64,000 bases of DNA, from NCBI GenBank assembly GCA_010645155.1, contig CM021312.1:1028935-1092934 (forward strand). Direction: 5' to 3'. A program made the position numbers and the translations under genes. The notes below the pieces were generated by a model, which saw nothing but the letters and a program-made list of their open reading frames with translations, was not told the DNA's origin and did not search any database. This document shows, one piece after another, positions 1 to 12,600 of this stretch (its first letter is position 1; each line of letters opens with the position of its first letter). The DNA comes from Tigriopus japonicus. Lineage: Eukaryota > Arthropoda > Copepoda > Harpacticoida > Harpacticidae.

Positions 1-413
1 CTTGACCTCGAAGAACGCTGGGTGTTTTCTTCAAGCTTGTTTGTGTTCGTTGGACGGATCAAGTTGTGTCGACTCAAGGCACCGTCATCACGGTGAGCAC
101 TCACTGAGCACCTTCGACTGGTCATTGCTTTCGTCCTCGTGGTGGTGCCCTCACTGCATTCCCATAACCCCCTTTCCCCCTTCGTGGGTCCAATAACCAA
201 TCTGATCCCAAAAGAAAGGAGCTCAAGAAGAGGAAAAAGAAGAAGAAGAAGACGACGAACGTCGAGAAGAAGAATGCGAGGAGCAGTCCCCCTCCTGTTC
301 TTCTCCCCTTTCCCTCTCCTTCAAGGTCAGTTGGTGCCAGGCAAAACCGAGGATACGTTGTTATTCCAAACTTCATCCTCGTGATCGGATCTTTATGCAG
401 CGAACTAACTCAC
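1..413. other. Cav2 intron, left edge
   Basis: No channel exon is visible here; the III-IV linker and IVS1 should come next but are absent. It contains an AAG/GAA-rich purine tract at about 213-260. Confidence 0.6.
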
Positions 414-612
414 CTGATTCTTGTCGATGTCATCGGTCAATTCTGCCTCTCCGAGCTCATTGAAAGTCACAATGACCAGGGCCACGAAAATGTTCACGAA
501 GAAAAACGGGAACACCACGAAGTAAACAATGTAGAAAATGGCCATTTCCGTTCGGAACCAAGGAATGGGACCTTCATCTTCGTAAGTGGATGACATGGAG
601 TTTTGCAGGACA
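414..612 (-). CDS. cac: Cav2 exon 19: IIIS6
   Basis: [20 protein letters not shown], then IIIS6 ([20 protein letters not shown] and [10 protein letters not shown]). The donor GTGAGT at 413 follows DKNQ. The III-IV linker and domain IV exons should lie left of the window. Confidence 0.95.
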
Positions 613-3600
613 CTAATTAAAGAAAAAAAAGAAGTATGAGTCATCATGATCAGCGACTTAGGTCAAGATTTGGACACTGATCAAACATCTCCGGTCAAAA
701 TTGGGAACAGGACAAGCGTGTAGAGCGAGACTCATTTGGGTTTCTTTTCTCATCGGCAGCTTGGCCTTCCTTTTCAATACTTGTCGCCTTCCATCAACCT
801 CGCTTTGCCTGCTTGGCGACCTTGAGGTTCTCTCCTCCAAACATCTTTGGATGCTGTCCTTGAATGAATGAAGAAGCTAGGTTGGGCTTGACTTGGTCCA
901 GCTCAAGATCCAAAAGAAATTGGATCAAGCCAGAAGCTCATCCTGGTCACAAGAAGAACCCCCTCCCCCCCTTTTCTCTCTAAAGTTGTCCCAAATTGTA
1001 TGTACTCGTAGTAGTAAGAGCATGTTATTATTATTATTATTAGTATGGTTAAGCCAAAGAAGGCTTTTTGAATATAAAACATTACTCAATCGATTGTCAA
1101 GTTAGATCGGCAATTTCCTTACGATCTCGTCAACTTTCTCTTTGAATTTGTTCTTCGTTTCGTTTTTCAAGTCGTTGTTTATGTTGTTCCAAATATCCAT
1201 CGCTTGTTTGACATACAGTGGCGGTGTAACGGACTCTGACACAAGATCTCGCCTCGTTGCGCTTCTGGTAATTCTCTGGTTGGGTTCAGTTCGTTTGGGT
1301 GCAAGGGCTAAATGCAGAGGATGAGAAGAGCAAGTGTTTGCTTTCCACGCCTCCAACGCAGTCAGCTTCGCACATTGTTGGTTTACTGACAAGTAACCCG
1401 TTTGCATGTGGAGCTCTTTAACAGACACCTTATCACTTCGCTTGATTCCCAAGAGTTCTCGGAGAATGTTATTTAGCCCAATTTGAACGTCATGTTGCAA
1501 CTTGACAGTCTCTTGATCATCGGAGAAGCGTAATTTGTAGAACAGTGGAAGGCAGTACTGCAACTTTGAGAGGATCAACGAGTCAATGGCTGATTTAATT
1601 GCTTTTCGTGGAAGCTTTGATAGGAGCAATCTAACAGTTCCTAACCCCTTATCCAATTCGGTTCTTAGAGAGCGAAGTTGGCAATGCCATTTGAGGTCTG
1701 ACTGGAATTGAATTCCCAGGACCTTCACTGATTCTGACTCGAGTATGTGTCAGGACATTTCTCGGTAATGCCGTTTGGCTCTTGTCGATCTCAAGGGTTT
1801 CATCGGGAATTCCATTTGACAAACGAAAGGATTAGTCGAGATTGAGTTAACGATAGCATTCTCTCGTTTAATCGGAGGAGGCCATAGGGGCCTACCTAAG
1901 GCCTAAGACTGTGGCGGAGACCTGGGAGCGTTTTCCTTAGAGACGGGGAGGCCAAGTGTGTGATCCCATTGCGCTCGTTAAACACCCTTTTCAGACGATT
2001 CCAATCGTTTATAGTAAGTGAGACCAGAAGGGTGGGACAGAGGTCTTTTGGCCGTAAGGTTTGCTTTGAGTGTGGACTCCTCAATGAGAAGTGACAACCA
2101 ACGGCGTTGGAGCGTTCAGATTAGATTAAACTAGATTAATGCGAGCGTTGGAATGCAATCATGAGATGGAATCCAGCACATTGTTCGTTTAGCTAGCCCA
2201 AATTCGTCCATCTATCTATCTGTCTATCCATCTATCTCTCACTCATGCATCATTGGATCAAATCGCGTATCCAAATAGTAATGAACGACGGAGAAAAGTG
2301 ATGGTTGGTTAGTTGCTTGACTGTCTCTCTCGCCGACTTAAGCTTAGGGAGGAGATTGTTAGTGATCTGGAAGAGAATCTGGCATTTTTCATACCCGTCA
2401 ATGCTACTTACTCGACCCATCCCTCGGAGGTCTGGACAGCGAAGAGCGTAATCATGGCGGCTCCACAGTTGTCGTAATTGAAGGCTTTGATCAACCACTC
2501 CCGCTCACCAACCTCAGGGATTACTTCGCCCCACTCCCCAGATAAGAAGTATTCGCCCCTGAAACAGGAATAAAAGATAATTGCATGCCAGGATCAGTCC
2601 TCATCCACAGCTTTGGTTCTTGCATACGTATGCTATTGTAGATCCTCGTGGTTTAACTAAAGAGACTTGTGTCATGTTTGAAGATATAAGCAAGTTTGGA
2701 ACAACTTCTAATAACTTAAAGGAGATCAAAAAATACGATTTCATCATTTCAAAACGACTAATATCACTCCATTTAAAAAAGCTCCCATCGTCACGTCGTC
2801 CCATCAGTTTCATTCAATGGATCTTTTCTTCTCTACCCCCTTTCTCTAGGTTTTTAAGATAGACTTGATGTGCAAAGTGTAAGAGAGCGGAAGTAGCTCG
2901 GTCCGATGAAAAAGGGCCAACCAGTCTCAACTCCCGACCCCTTTTCTCTCAACAGACTTCTTACAATGTACTAAAGGCCTTGACAGTCAAGATTATGACT
3001 GAGGGATCAGAATGGGTGATATCAAAGTTGGAAAGAAGATGCTCGCCGAAGAAAAGTATGAATGAGGAGGTCAACAATTCAAAGTCTCAAATGACAATTT
3101 CCAACAATTTTGAGTAACCACCAAAACTAGAAACAGATATTGTCGTGCTATGGTTGCTACTGTTCCATTTTCAGGAGTTATAAAGATATCAAGCTCATCC
3201 TTCGTAGATATCGTGAACAGGACCAGTTTAGATATGAGTGCTATCTGTCACAGAAACCATTGTAAAAGTAGAGGATCGCCGTTGGAAGGACAGAAGGAGA
3301 TGGGTTTGTGGGCAACCACAATAAATCAAAGGGAGTCTGCTTTCACACGCTTGTCTATGAACTGAGGCTACAAGGACCAACGTTCTAGTATGGTGGAGAA
3401 GACCAAGATTTGTGGAACAAGTCAACTCAGCGAGCCTCATATCATCGAATACTGTACATAGTCAACTTCAACATCTTTCGACAAAACTCAAAGTGCAAAT
3501 AGTTTCACTTTGAGTTCCAGTTTTGTCCCACAATTGAACCTTCGTCCAACTGGCCATCGAACCTCGAGTGAACGAATGAATTTAGGAGCTTATACCGGAG

Positions 3601-6600
3601 AATGAGAACTTTTGTGTTGTAGGTAGTTGACTCGTGAGAAGCAAACAAAGCAAGAGCGAAACAAAATACTTAATGCTTGTTCAATTGTTTACCGCTCTTA
3701 ACAATGGAGGCACTAATTCAGCCTGGCTTGGATCCCCTTACTCCTTATGAAGAGGAACGACACATCGAGCAGTATTATTCTCACGTGCTCAACAACGGCC
3801 TTGCATGCAAACGAATTAGGGTGTATTAGTGCTGGGGAGTACGAGAAAAGAAGGAAAGAAAGAAAGATCGATTTCATCTGGATTCCAAATGATCCTTTGT
3901 AGCGGCCTGGATAGGCCGAGAAGTGGAGGTTGTGATGGAGAAAAAAAATATCGCTGAGATGAATACGACAGCAAACGTGGGCGCCAAATCGATAAGAAAT
4001 GGAGAAAGTGGACAAAAAGGACTTGGAGAGCTGGGGACCATCTTGACCGAATTGCTAAGAAGGCGCCATACAACGACGGATGAGGATGCAAATGGGTCGG
4101 GGAATAGAGAAGCCCAAATGAGAAGCACCGAGGATCGACGGAATCTAATTTGTCTTGGATCTATTCCAAGTGAACAGTAATAATGTCTAATAAGGAACAT
4201 AACCCAAGAGAAAGGAAGACCGCACATTCGAACTGGAGAAAAGAAAAAAGAAAAGGCCGAGGGGCTACATGCACATACGTGCACTAGAGTGTGTGTACTG
4301 AATGTCTTTGGTTTAGTCGACATAGAAAAGCGGCCAATGCTCTGGAAACCTAAATCTAGCTTCCAAACGAGACTTCGACAACAAAAGGAGGAAGAAAGCT
4401 ACGATTCGTTCAATCTTTGCTGAAGCGGACATCAGAACGTACAATATGTTTGAATTGTTGTCTTTCTCCGCAGCGCAATTATGGCCATAATTTTCAGAAA
4501 ACCCACCCCACATTTACTTTACAATGAGGCGCTGTATCTTCAACGTTGTGTGCATTACAAAGGTTGTCTTGCGACTTTCCTTCCCTTTTATTTTGCACCC
4601 CATCCATCTTGTGGCCTTGCCTTCAAGCGCAATGGGTTGATTGAATTCTTTACATTTTGCGTGCAACGTTGACAAGGACGGAAATCTGTGACCTCAATCC
4701 AATGTATTGCCTTTTCGAAGTCAAGTTCGGTAAGCCTAAAAGCGGACAAAGATTCCATTCTTCTTGGAGAACTGTCTCTATGTCCCAGGCCATCGTTTTA
4801 AGTGTTTTCGTTTTTAATCGTACTGCAATCTTGTTTGCATTTTAGAAGAATCGAAGATTGCACTATGTAGATGTTTTGAAAAGGGCTCACACACTTGATC
4901 TCGTTGGTTTATGCATTCATTCATGCCATCCAAAAATTGAGCAACTGTAGCTGACATGCAACATTTTGAGATCTTCCTGATGAAGGGTCAAAAAGAGTCC
5001 AAGCAACAAATAGGGTACTGGATGAGTCATATTTGCAAGTTATTTGAGGTTCAAAGACCGTCAAAATCGTTGCAAAACCTTACAGAGCTAAACTAGCCAG
5101 CAAATTTTGTTGTACGTTTAAACAAATCAAGAACAACAGAGTTCAAATCTTGTTTATTACTTGTGCTCGTACAAATTCAGTAAAAGAAGAGATGCCGCAG
5201 AAAATCAGACATCAGACTCACAACCTGAGTCTGATGGGATTTTTTTCGCACACGTATTTTTTAGAAAGTTGCCTTGTTCAATGTATGCAAGGCGTGTTTA
5301 ATTGAAACAAGGGACTATTTGGCAAGTAAATACGTCGTTAATCAAGCTTTCAATTTGAGCAACTACTAGAAGAATAGTTTGTACATACTTCACACCCTAT
5401 GACCTATACTGTACAATCAAGTATATCTCTCCCATGCCATTTGTCCTCCGTCATGATCAGCATTGCCCAGGACATGAACAACCAGCCCCCATAAATAGCT
5501 AGCTACCTTGCCAAGTTTCAAATTGTTATTTTTCTAAAGGGCGTCTAAGGGCAGCAGATCCTTCTTTTTAGGAGTCATTAAATGACCCACTTTAGTAGCT
5601 GGCAAGAGGGTGGCTGGAGAAAAGTGAGAGGCTACTAATGGTGCCTGCTCCTTAGCATACGTACGTAGAGGGGCAACTCCAACATTGGTGGCGTCTTTCC
5701 AAACCTGCCTGGTGGTCGCTTCGTCCTCGATTTCCTTGCTCCATGCCCTTTCTGATCCATTCTCTCGCCCACTCTCAGCAAAACTCACTCATTCACTCTC
5801 TCTTTCCGTTGCAATATCGCTTCTTTCCTGCTCCCCCTCGTCTCTCTCTTCTTCTTCTTCTCCTTCCTCCTCCTCTTTCTCCTCCTTCGTCTCTTGGTCT
5901 TGGTCTTGGCCGTCGGGCTCTTCTTCTTCCTTCTCATTTTTTGTGTTATTCTGGTAAAGGCCAAAGCGACCAAACACACGTTTCTCGGAAACGTCTTTGA
6001 AAAATAATTGCCAAGCGAAAACGAAAGAGAAAAAGTGGAAATTGAACCAGAACGGGACATCCTCCAGAAGTTAAGTTGATCAAAAAACTAAGGAAATATA
6101 TCTTCAAGCTGCAGAATTCTAAGTTACTCAGTCCCTCGAGCATTCACACACGAAAACGTGAAATAAAATAAAAACAGGCTTCCTATAGCATGTTTTACCG
6201 TAAAACTGCATACAGTAGGATCGGAGATATCAGAGAAAGCTTCACAAGCACTATAGCGCCAACTTTCCCATTTGGAAATGAGACGCTGCAGAAACAAAAA
6301 AAAACATGTATTGTGCACGTTTACTTTTGTATGCCGTGCCAATTAACACAATGGCAAATCTTGAAATGAAACTGGAAAAGTTGGGTCCACAGTTGGCGAT
6401 TAAGAGAAGAAACCCAACTCGTTAGCAACGGAGAGCAGGCTCGTTTTACTTTATTGTACCGTAAATGCCGTCCGAGCTTTGGCTGCTAACGTCAAAACCA
6501 GATACAGCATGAAATAGGGCAAAAAAACTTTTTTCAAGGGATAGCCTCTATCTCCACTCGAAGAGCCAAGTAGAATTGGTCGAGGATAGTGATCTTTGTG

Positions 6601-9600
6601 GGATGGGTGGTTAGGTGGGCGGTTGTCAACGAAAGCGAACTGAATGTCTCCAAAGGGTTGCTTCAGCTTTCAAAAGTCGGCGTGAGAGACCCACTTGATG
6701 TCATTTGCAAGGGGAGCTTCGCCAAATCAAAGCCGAGCCCCACGTTCAGTAGTCGTGGGGCGCGTCTATTTCATCCAACCTTTGAGCGAAAGTACATACT
6801 TGTAACTACCACGATTCGGGCTCATCCAAACAAAATGAAATGTGGAAATGGCAATGTCAGCAACTCCCGAGGAGAACGAGATAGAAGATGGAAGAAATCA
6901 GGGGAGCATTCTACCCACTCTCTTTCACTTCCAATTCTTGGGCATCATTCCACAATCGTTGACGTCCTTCAAAAACCGGAATTGGTTTCTGCACGACCCA
7001 CATACGAATTTGGCTGATCAAGGAGAGGCTAGCTCACGGACGGTCTCTTTTTAGGGGAATCTCACTCAAATCCTCGTCCTAATCCGACTTTGGGAGCATC
7101 TTCGCGATCAGTTCAGCATTCATCTCTGGTCCACCACGGTCGTCAGGTTCGTGTCGTCGTGGGTTCTTTTTCTTTGGAAGTGAGCACGGCGTGTTCGGCG
7201 TTGGGACGAAGCTCAACGAAGGACACTTCCTTTTGTCAAACAAGTGGAGACGAACAAAAATTGGAGAACTTCTCTTCAACCAAAATACCTCATTCAGGAC
7301 GTCAGGGCATTCCAAAACGCTTGTCGTAAATCAAAGAAAACGGGCTGAAGGATTCCATTCCTGAGCAGAGTCTCAATAGAGTCTTCCAATCTTTGAGGGA
7401 GCAAGATCCCTTGCCGACCAATCCTTTTTAGACTTCGACCTGCATTCATTTGTTAGATGAGGGCCCTAATTGGTCATTGCAAGCTTGAATTCGTCACATG
7501 GGCCGAAAAAGCACAAGAGTGTGTAACCCCGTGCAAACTAATTTCTTAAATGTGTTGGGAAGAAGCTGGTGATCATCAGGTCCTCACTTTATGTTGCCTC
7601 CGTTCTACTTTTCTCTACAACATCGCAATGATCCATCAAACGTGAAGTTTTTTCACCCATTTTCCAAACTTCGTCTGATAAAAAAAGCAGCCTTCATTCC
7701 TAGAATTCTAAAGTGACCGTGGCAGTGGTAGCAGGTTTCGACTCAGAATCTAGACATACAATACGTACGTATACTCCCATAAGAATATCAAGTGAGGCGC
7801 TCACAACATGCGCTATTTCGTTAATTTAGGGTACTCACTGACACTCTTCGTAGGTCCGTTTGGCGGCATCCGTACAATAGAGGAACTTTCCGTTGAAAAG
7901 CTGGACCCCAACCATGGCGAAGATGAGCAGGAAGAGCATATACACGATCAGGATATTGAACACATTCTTCAAGGAAGTGACCACGCAATCAAACACAGCC
8001 TTTAGCGCCGGCACCCTGTTCACCATTTTCAAAGGGCGGAGAACACGAAGCAGCTTCACGGATTTCAGCTTCTGGCCCGTGGGCGTGCCTCTAGAATAAT
8101 GGAAATACAAAATCAGCAAATCAGCAATCTTGTACAATCTTGACCGTTAGGTTGTTCTAATGAGGGGTTAGGGGAACAAAATGACATGATTATCTCATAT
8201 CAGTAATGATATATGATTCCCAATATTAGACCTTGTTAGATCAAGACAGTTCCATGAGGGGAACAAGGCAATTATCTAACTTTTTGTAAGATCTTCTCGT
8301 TGGCATGGCACATTATGACCTTTGCCTGAGGTAGGTCGGTTACTGCAAATACGTGCTCATCCATCCGCCTGAGAACGTAGGTATCCCGTAGTTTCGTAAC
8401 TACTCAACCATGTCCATACGTCCATGCGTCAAACTCCCCTACTCACCCTTAAATCAAAGGCCAAATAGGAACTTTTGGTGTTTTTTTTTCTCGGATTTTA
8501 CGACTTTTTCAAGCGTGCTGGCCTCGCAGCTTTAATGAGTCTGATGTTTTACTCCTTTGCTCCTGGCCGGAAGCTCAACATTTAGTATACGACAGACTCG
8601 TTTAAAACCTACGTATTGAGTTCTTTCAAGCCATGAAACTGGCTTACCACGAAGACGTGATTTTTTTTATGGTTCTTTTTATCACATGTCATTCTGGCTT
8701 TTGCATTAGGGTAAAAATACTGATAGTGGATTGTGATCTGATGATGTTACAAGTTTTCAACCACCACATTATCTAAGCGTGATTAACGATAAGATCAAAG
8801 GCAAATGCTTTTATAGCAGCAAGCAAGTTCTTCACCACGTTACATGTTTGGTGCTGGCATCGTAATCGATCAATGATACTTACTGGAAGTACAGGGATAT
8901 CAGGGCACAGAACACAACCGTTCCATCCATGATGTTCCACACATCACGGAAGAAAGAACCTGGATGGAACATCAGCCCAAGATCCAAGATCTGCAAAGGA
9001 AAAAAGGCCATTTGTTACCACATCTCTTATTCCGTGGAGCCTGCCTGGTCTTCACTCTGCCTATTTTTAGAGAACTGCTCCCTGCTGGCCTAAACATCTT
9101 TTGGACGCTAGACCTCACGAACTAAGCTAGGGGACTATTGTGGGCACTAATCACGACGAAGCCTGTACCAGACACTATATGCGTACAATTCAGAGGCAGA
9201 GACACAAACGCTTGGTTGCTAGGACAATTCTCCCCTAGACGCTCGAACCCCACTCTATTTTTGTTTGAAAAACGTACCTCTAAAACAGTTCTCGTTGGGA
9301 CTTTGGTAAATGAGACCCAAAACATGGAACACTTTTGATATCTAAGCCAATCAAATAGATCTTGATCAAGTTATATTTTGCCTTTGTAGGAAAAAACGCC
9401 TGCTAAGAAACTTTTTTGGTGGCAGAAAATCCGTCATATGGGTGTCCATTTGTATTCTGCACGATGACGACGAGTCTTTGTTACGGTGGCTCCATTGTTC
9501 TAGGCGTGAGATAAGCCAACAATTGACCACCACCGATCATCCGTTGTCTTGTTCCTCCCCTTTGGACAATCATTCAAGAGTGGAACGGGACCACCCAAGC

Positions 9601-12600
9601 AGCAGTAACTAACAACGTAAGTACAAGGATACAAGGAAGCCTGTAAGCAACCAACCAACCAACCAACCAACTAAGCCCGAAGAAGCAAGGAATGCTGCTG
9701 ATGGTTCGCCAGTAAGCCAATTGGCTACTCGGGGCGTTCTAGATCGTTTGGGCCCGATCATTAATCACTCTAATTGGAGCCTAAGGAAATAATGATTTTC
9801 CATATGGTTTTGTTGTGATAAAGTGGTCAAAGTAAGGTGCTGTGACAGCCTTATAGCATGAACATTATTTCTAAGCTCACGGGAATCTCCTTTTAATGTC
9901 TCTCATCCTTTTTACTGAGCGACCCGCCAGACTTGATTGGGCGATGTTTTCTCAAGTGCCCACTCTTTCATATAACGCTTTCCTTATTTCAGTGCGATTA
10001 TCATAATGCCTATCTTCAGAATTGTTTGTTTATTCTGAGTCCGTTCTTTCATCATGGAACACTCAGTCGGTCCTCTCATCATCGAAGAGATCTTCTGAAA
10101 CAGACAGATGATATTTTTGTCAATCTGACCTCCCTTGAACGGGAAAATTGTCTCAGCCCATATGGGGGCCTCCATGTCTTTGAAAGTAACCCTGGCTTGT
10201 GTGGAATATCCACGAGAATAGACTTAATTAGACGCAGGCAAGTCAGATGGTTCTCATTCAGACTTGAGGCCTATGGAACACTCTTCGAGTCTCCAAGCGT
10301 GTATGTGTATTGACCAAGCACGTGTATCGACCTTGGCTTTTGGAATAAAGCAATCCACCAAGTTCTCGGAAAGGACACTTTCGATACGGACTGGACATCA
10401 TAGGACCGATCGTCGAATCAAGCTTGAGAGGCCTATGTGGAACTTTTGCAAACTGAAACTCCTTTACTAGCGTACTTGACCCTTGCAACTTGGGATTTAG
10501 TTCGTTTTTGACAGAGAACAAATTTTCAATCTTGGGCCGCGTCATCATCAGACCTTCCAACATTGGCAGGAAGTGAATTCTAGACCAAGCTCTTCGAAAA
10601 GAATGTTCAGTCTTTCGAACATATGATTAGAGCATCGCGTGCTTTGATTCCATGGCAACGCCTCCCGACCTAAAACTTCACCTTTCAACTCCTCTACGTA
10701 ACTGGTTTTCATTCATTTTTAACGACGCTTTAACCTGGCTCATTTTGTAAGTTAGACAAGCTCCAAGACTCAGACCATATCACTTTCACATTTCACTTTT
10801 AGAACATAACCCAGTTTGCAAACTAGAAACCATTTGGAAAAAAATGACAGACATGCAAATATTTTTTGGAAGTCTTGAAAACATTTTTTAAAGAATTAGA
10901 CAAGGTCAGTGCGCAGTGATGGCAAAGACTTGCATTCTTGCACATCTTCCATGTTTGCATTTGAATGTTTTCAAGTGTTATGGGCAGCATTACGCTAAGT
11001 TGAGCTCATAATTAATAGTTATACTTGTAAGCCAGAATGAACGGACTGAGCATCAAAGTACACCCTGACATGAAAGTTTCGTCGTAATTTTGAACCAAAA
11101 TATTTTTTGTCCCCCAACTAGTCTCTTCATCCTCGGAAATGAGATTTGGGATGCTATCGACCAAAGTGGAAAGTGTGGACGGCTCAACGTTTTTCCGCAC
11201 TTTTTCAGGTGTCTTCCCTTTGCCTAGATTTTGATGAACGGTTGAGATTCTATGAGCTCTTGAATCATGACGGACAGTAATATTTCCCGTTATTTTTGGT
11301 TAGAGGTGTTCCAAAACTAGTCTCCTTTCTCCAAAACCGAGAAAAATTTGATTCCCATCATTTACTATTTTTTCAAAGCGGTTTAAAGGCAGATGGAACC
11401 GTGCAAAAAGAAAACCGCCAGACATCATCAAGTTGACAATTGCTGTTCCAGGAGTAATTTGTCACCTATTTGCCCTTAAACCACATCCTAACTAATCCAA
11501 AAATATTCTAGGCACTTGTTGGGGCTCATGGGTGGTTTGATTGCGCCAAAGTGTCCACGCATTGCCGTTATTTTTAGGCTCAAAGTATGACGTCGATACA
11601 ACTTTCGTGTCAGGGTGTATGAGTTTGTATGAGGCATCTTCCATTTGAATTTCTTTGTCAAAACAACATTTACAATAAATGAAAAATGCCACAAGAAAAT
11701 TGTCACGGTATGCGCGAGTTACGAAATCGAATCAAGTGACTTGGTCAAGATTTATACTCTTTGAAATGAAAGACGGCATCCACGAATTTGAAAACAAGAA
11801 TTTTTAATCACAAAAGACAAGAGCACAAAGGTACACTTTGTTCTATGCCTCTTTCATATCGAACCTAAGAAATATGAAGGTTTTGAAAAGACAACTTGTC
11901 ACAAATCATGATAGTTCCATGTGATGTTTAAAAAAGTTACCGAATACCGGCCACCTTAATAATTGAAGCTCTTCTTCGGATTGCGGAAAAAAAGTTTCAA
12001 TGGCCTTTTATCACTGATCATTTCACACTTTGATTCCAAAGTATCAAATTCAACATTGCTCCCTTAGAGATACCGTATAACCCTTGATCCTTGGCATGTT
12101 CATGTCTTGTAGTTTTTCATCCGTTATTGCTCCCCGTGATCCCCATCCCCTCCTGAAAACTTTTCTAACAAGGCAAAACGAGGGGAGGAAACGGACTAGG
12201 TCATCGACGAAAGAAGCACTAGCTTTTAGGGAGAAAATGTTTTGGCAAACTTCTTCCTAACATAAAAAGTTAGTAATCTAAAGAAAATAACTTGCTTGAA
12301 TGTGAGATGTCCAAACACATTCGTATTTAACCGTTGATACGTCTTGGTTGCTCGAATGAACCTTAAACTAGTGTTGCAATATTAATTTCTAATGTCAAAG
12401 AGGCTCAATCTCTCCACGTGTGATCTGCAATGTGACTGAAATCGCAACTTTTGCAAAAGTCAGAGCAGACCTTTCATGTCTTCGAAGAGTGGCGTTTCTG
12501 TAGACTCCTGATGAGCAACATTTCATTATGTATATGAACGTACACTTCAGAGTAGTTCCACATACCATTGTGCCGGATTGTGGCACATGCCATTCCTGGG

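Noticed and set aside
3713..4323. Overlapping minus-strand open frames (91-149 codons)
   Set aside because: Inside a Cav2 intron, biased composition, no motif, and three frames open at once.
6589..7017. Plus-strand 142-codon open frame
   Set aside because: Antisense within a Cav2 intron, no recognisable domain, no splice context.
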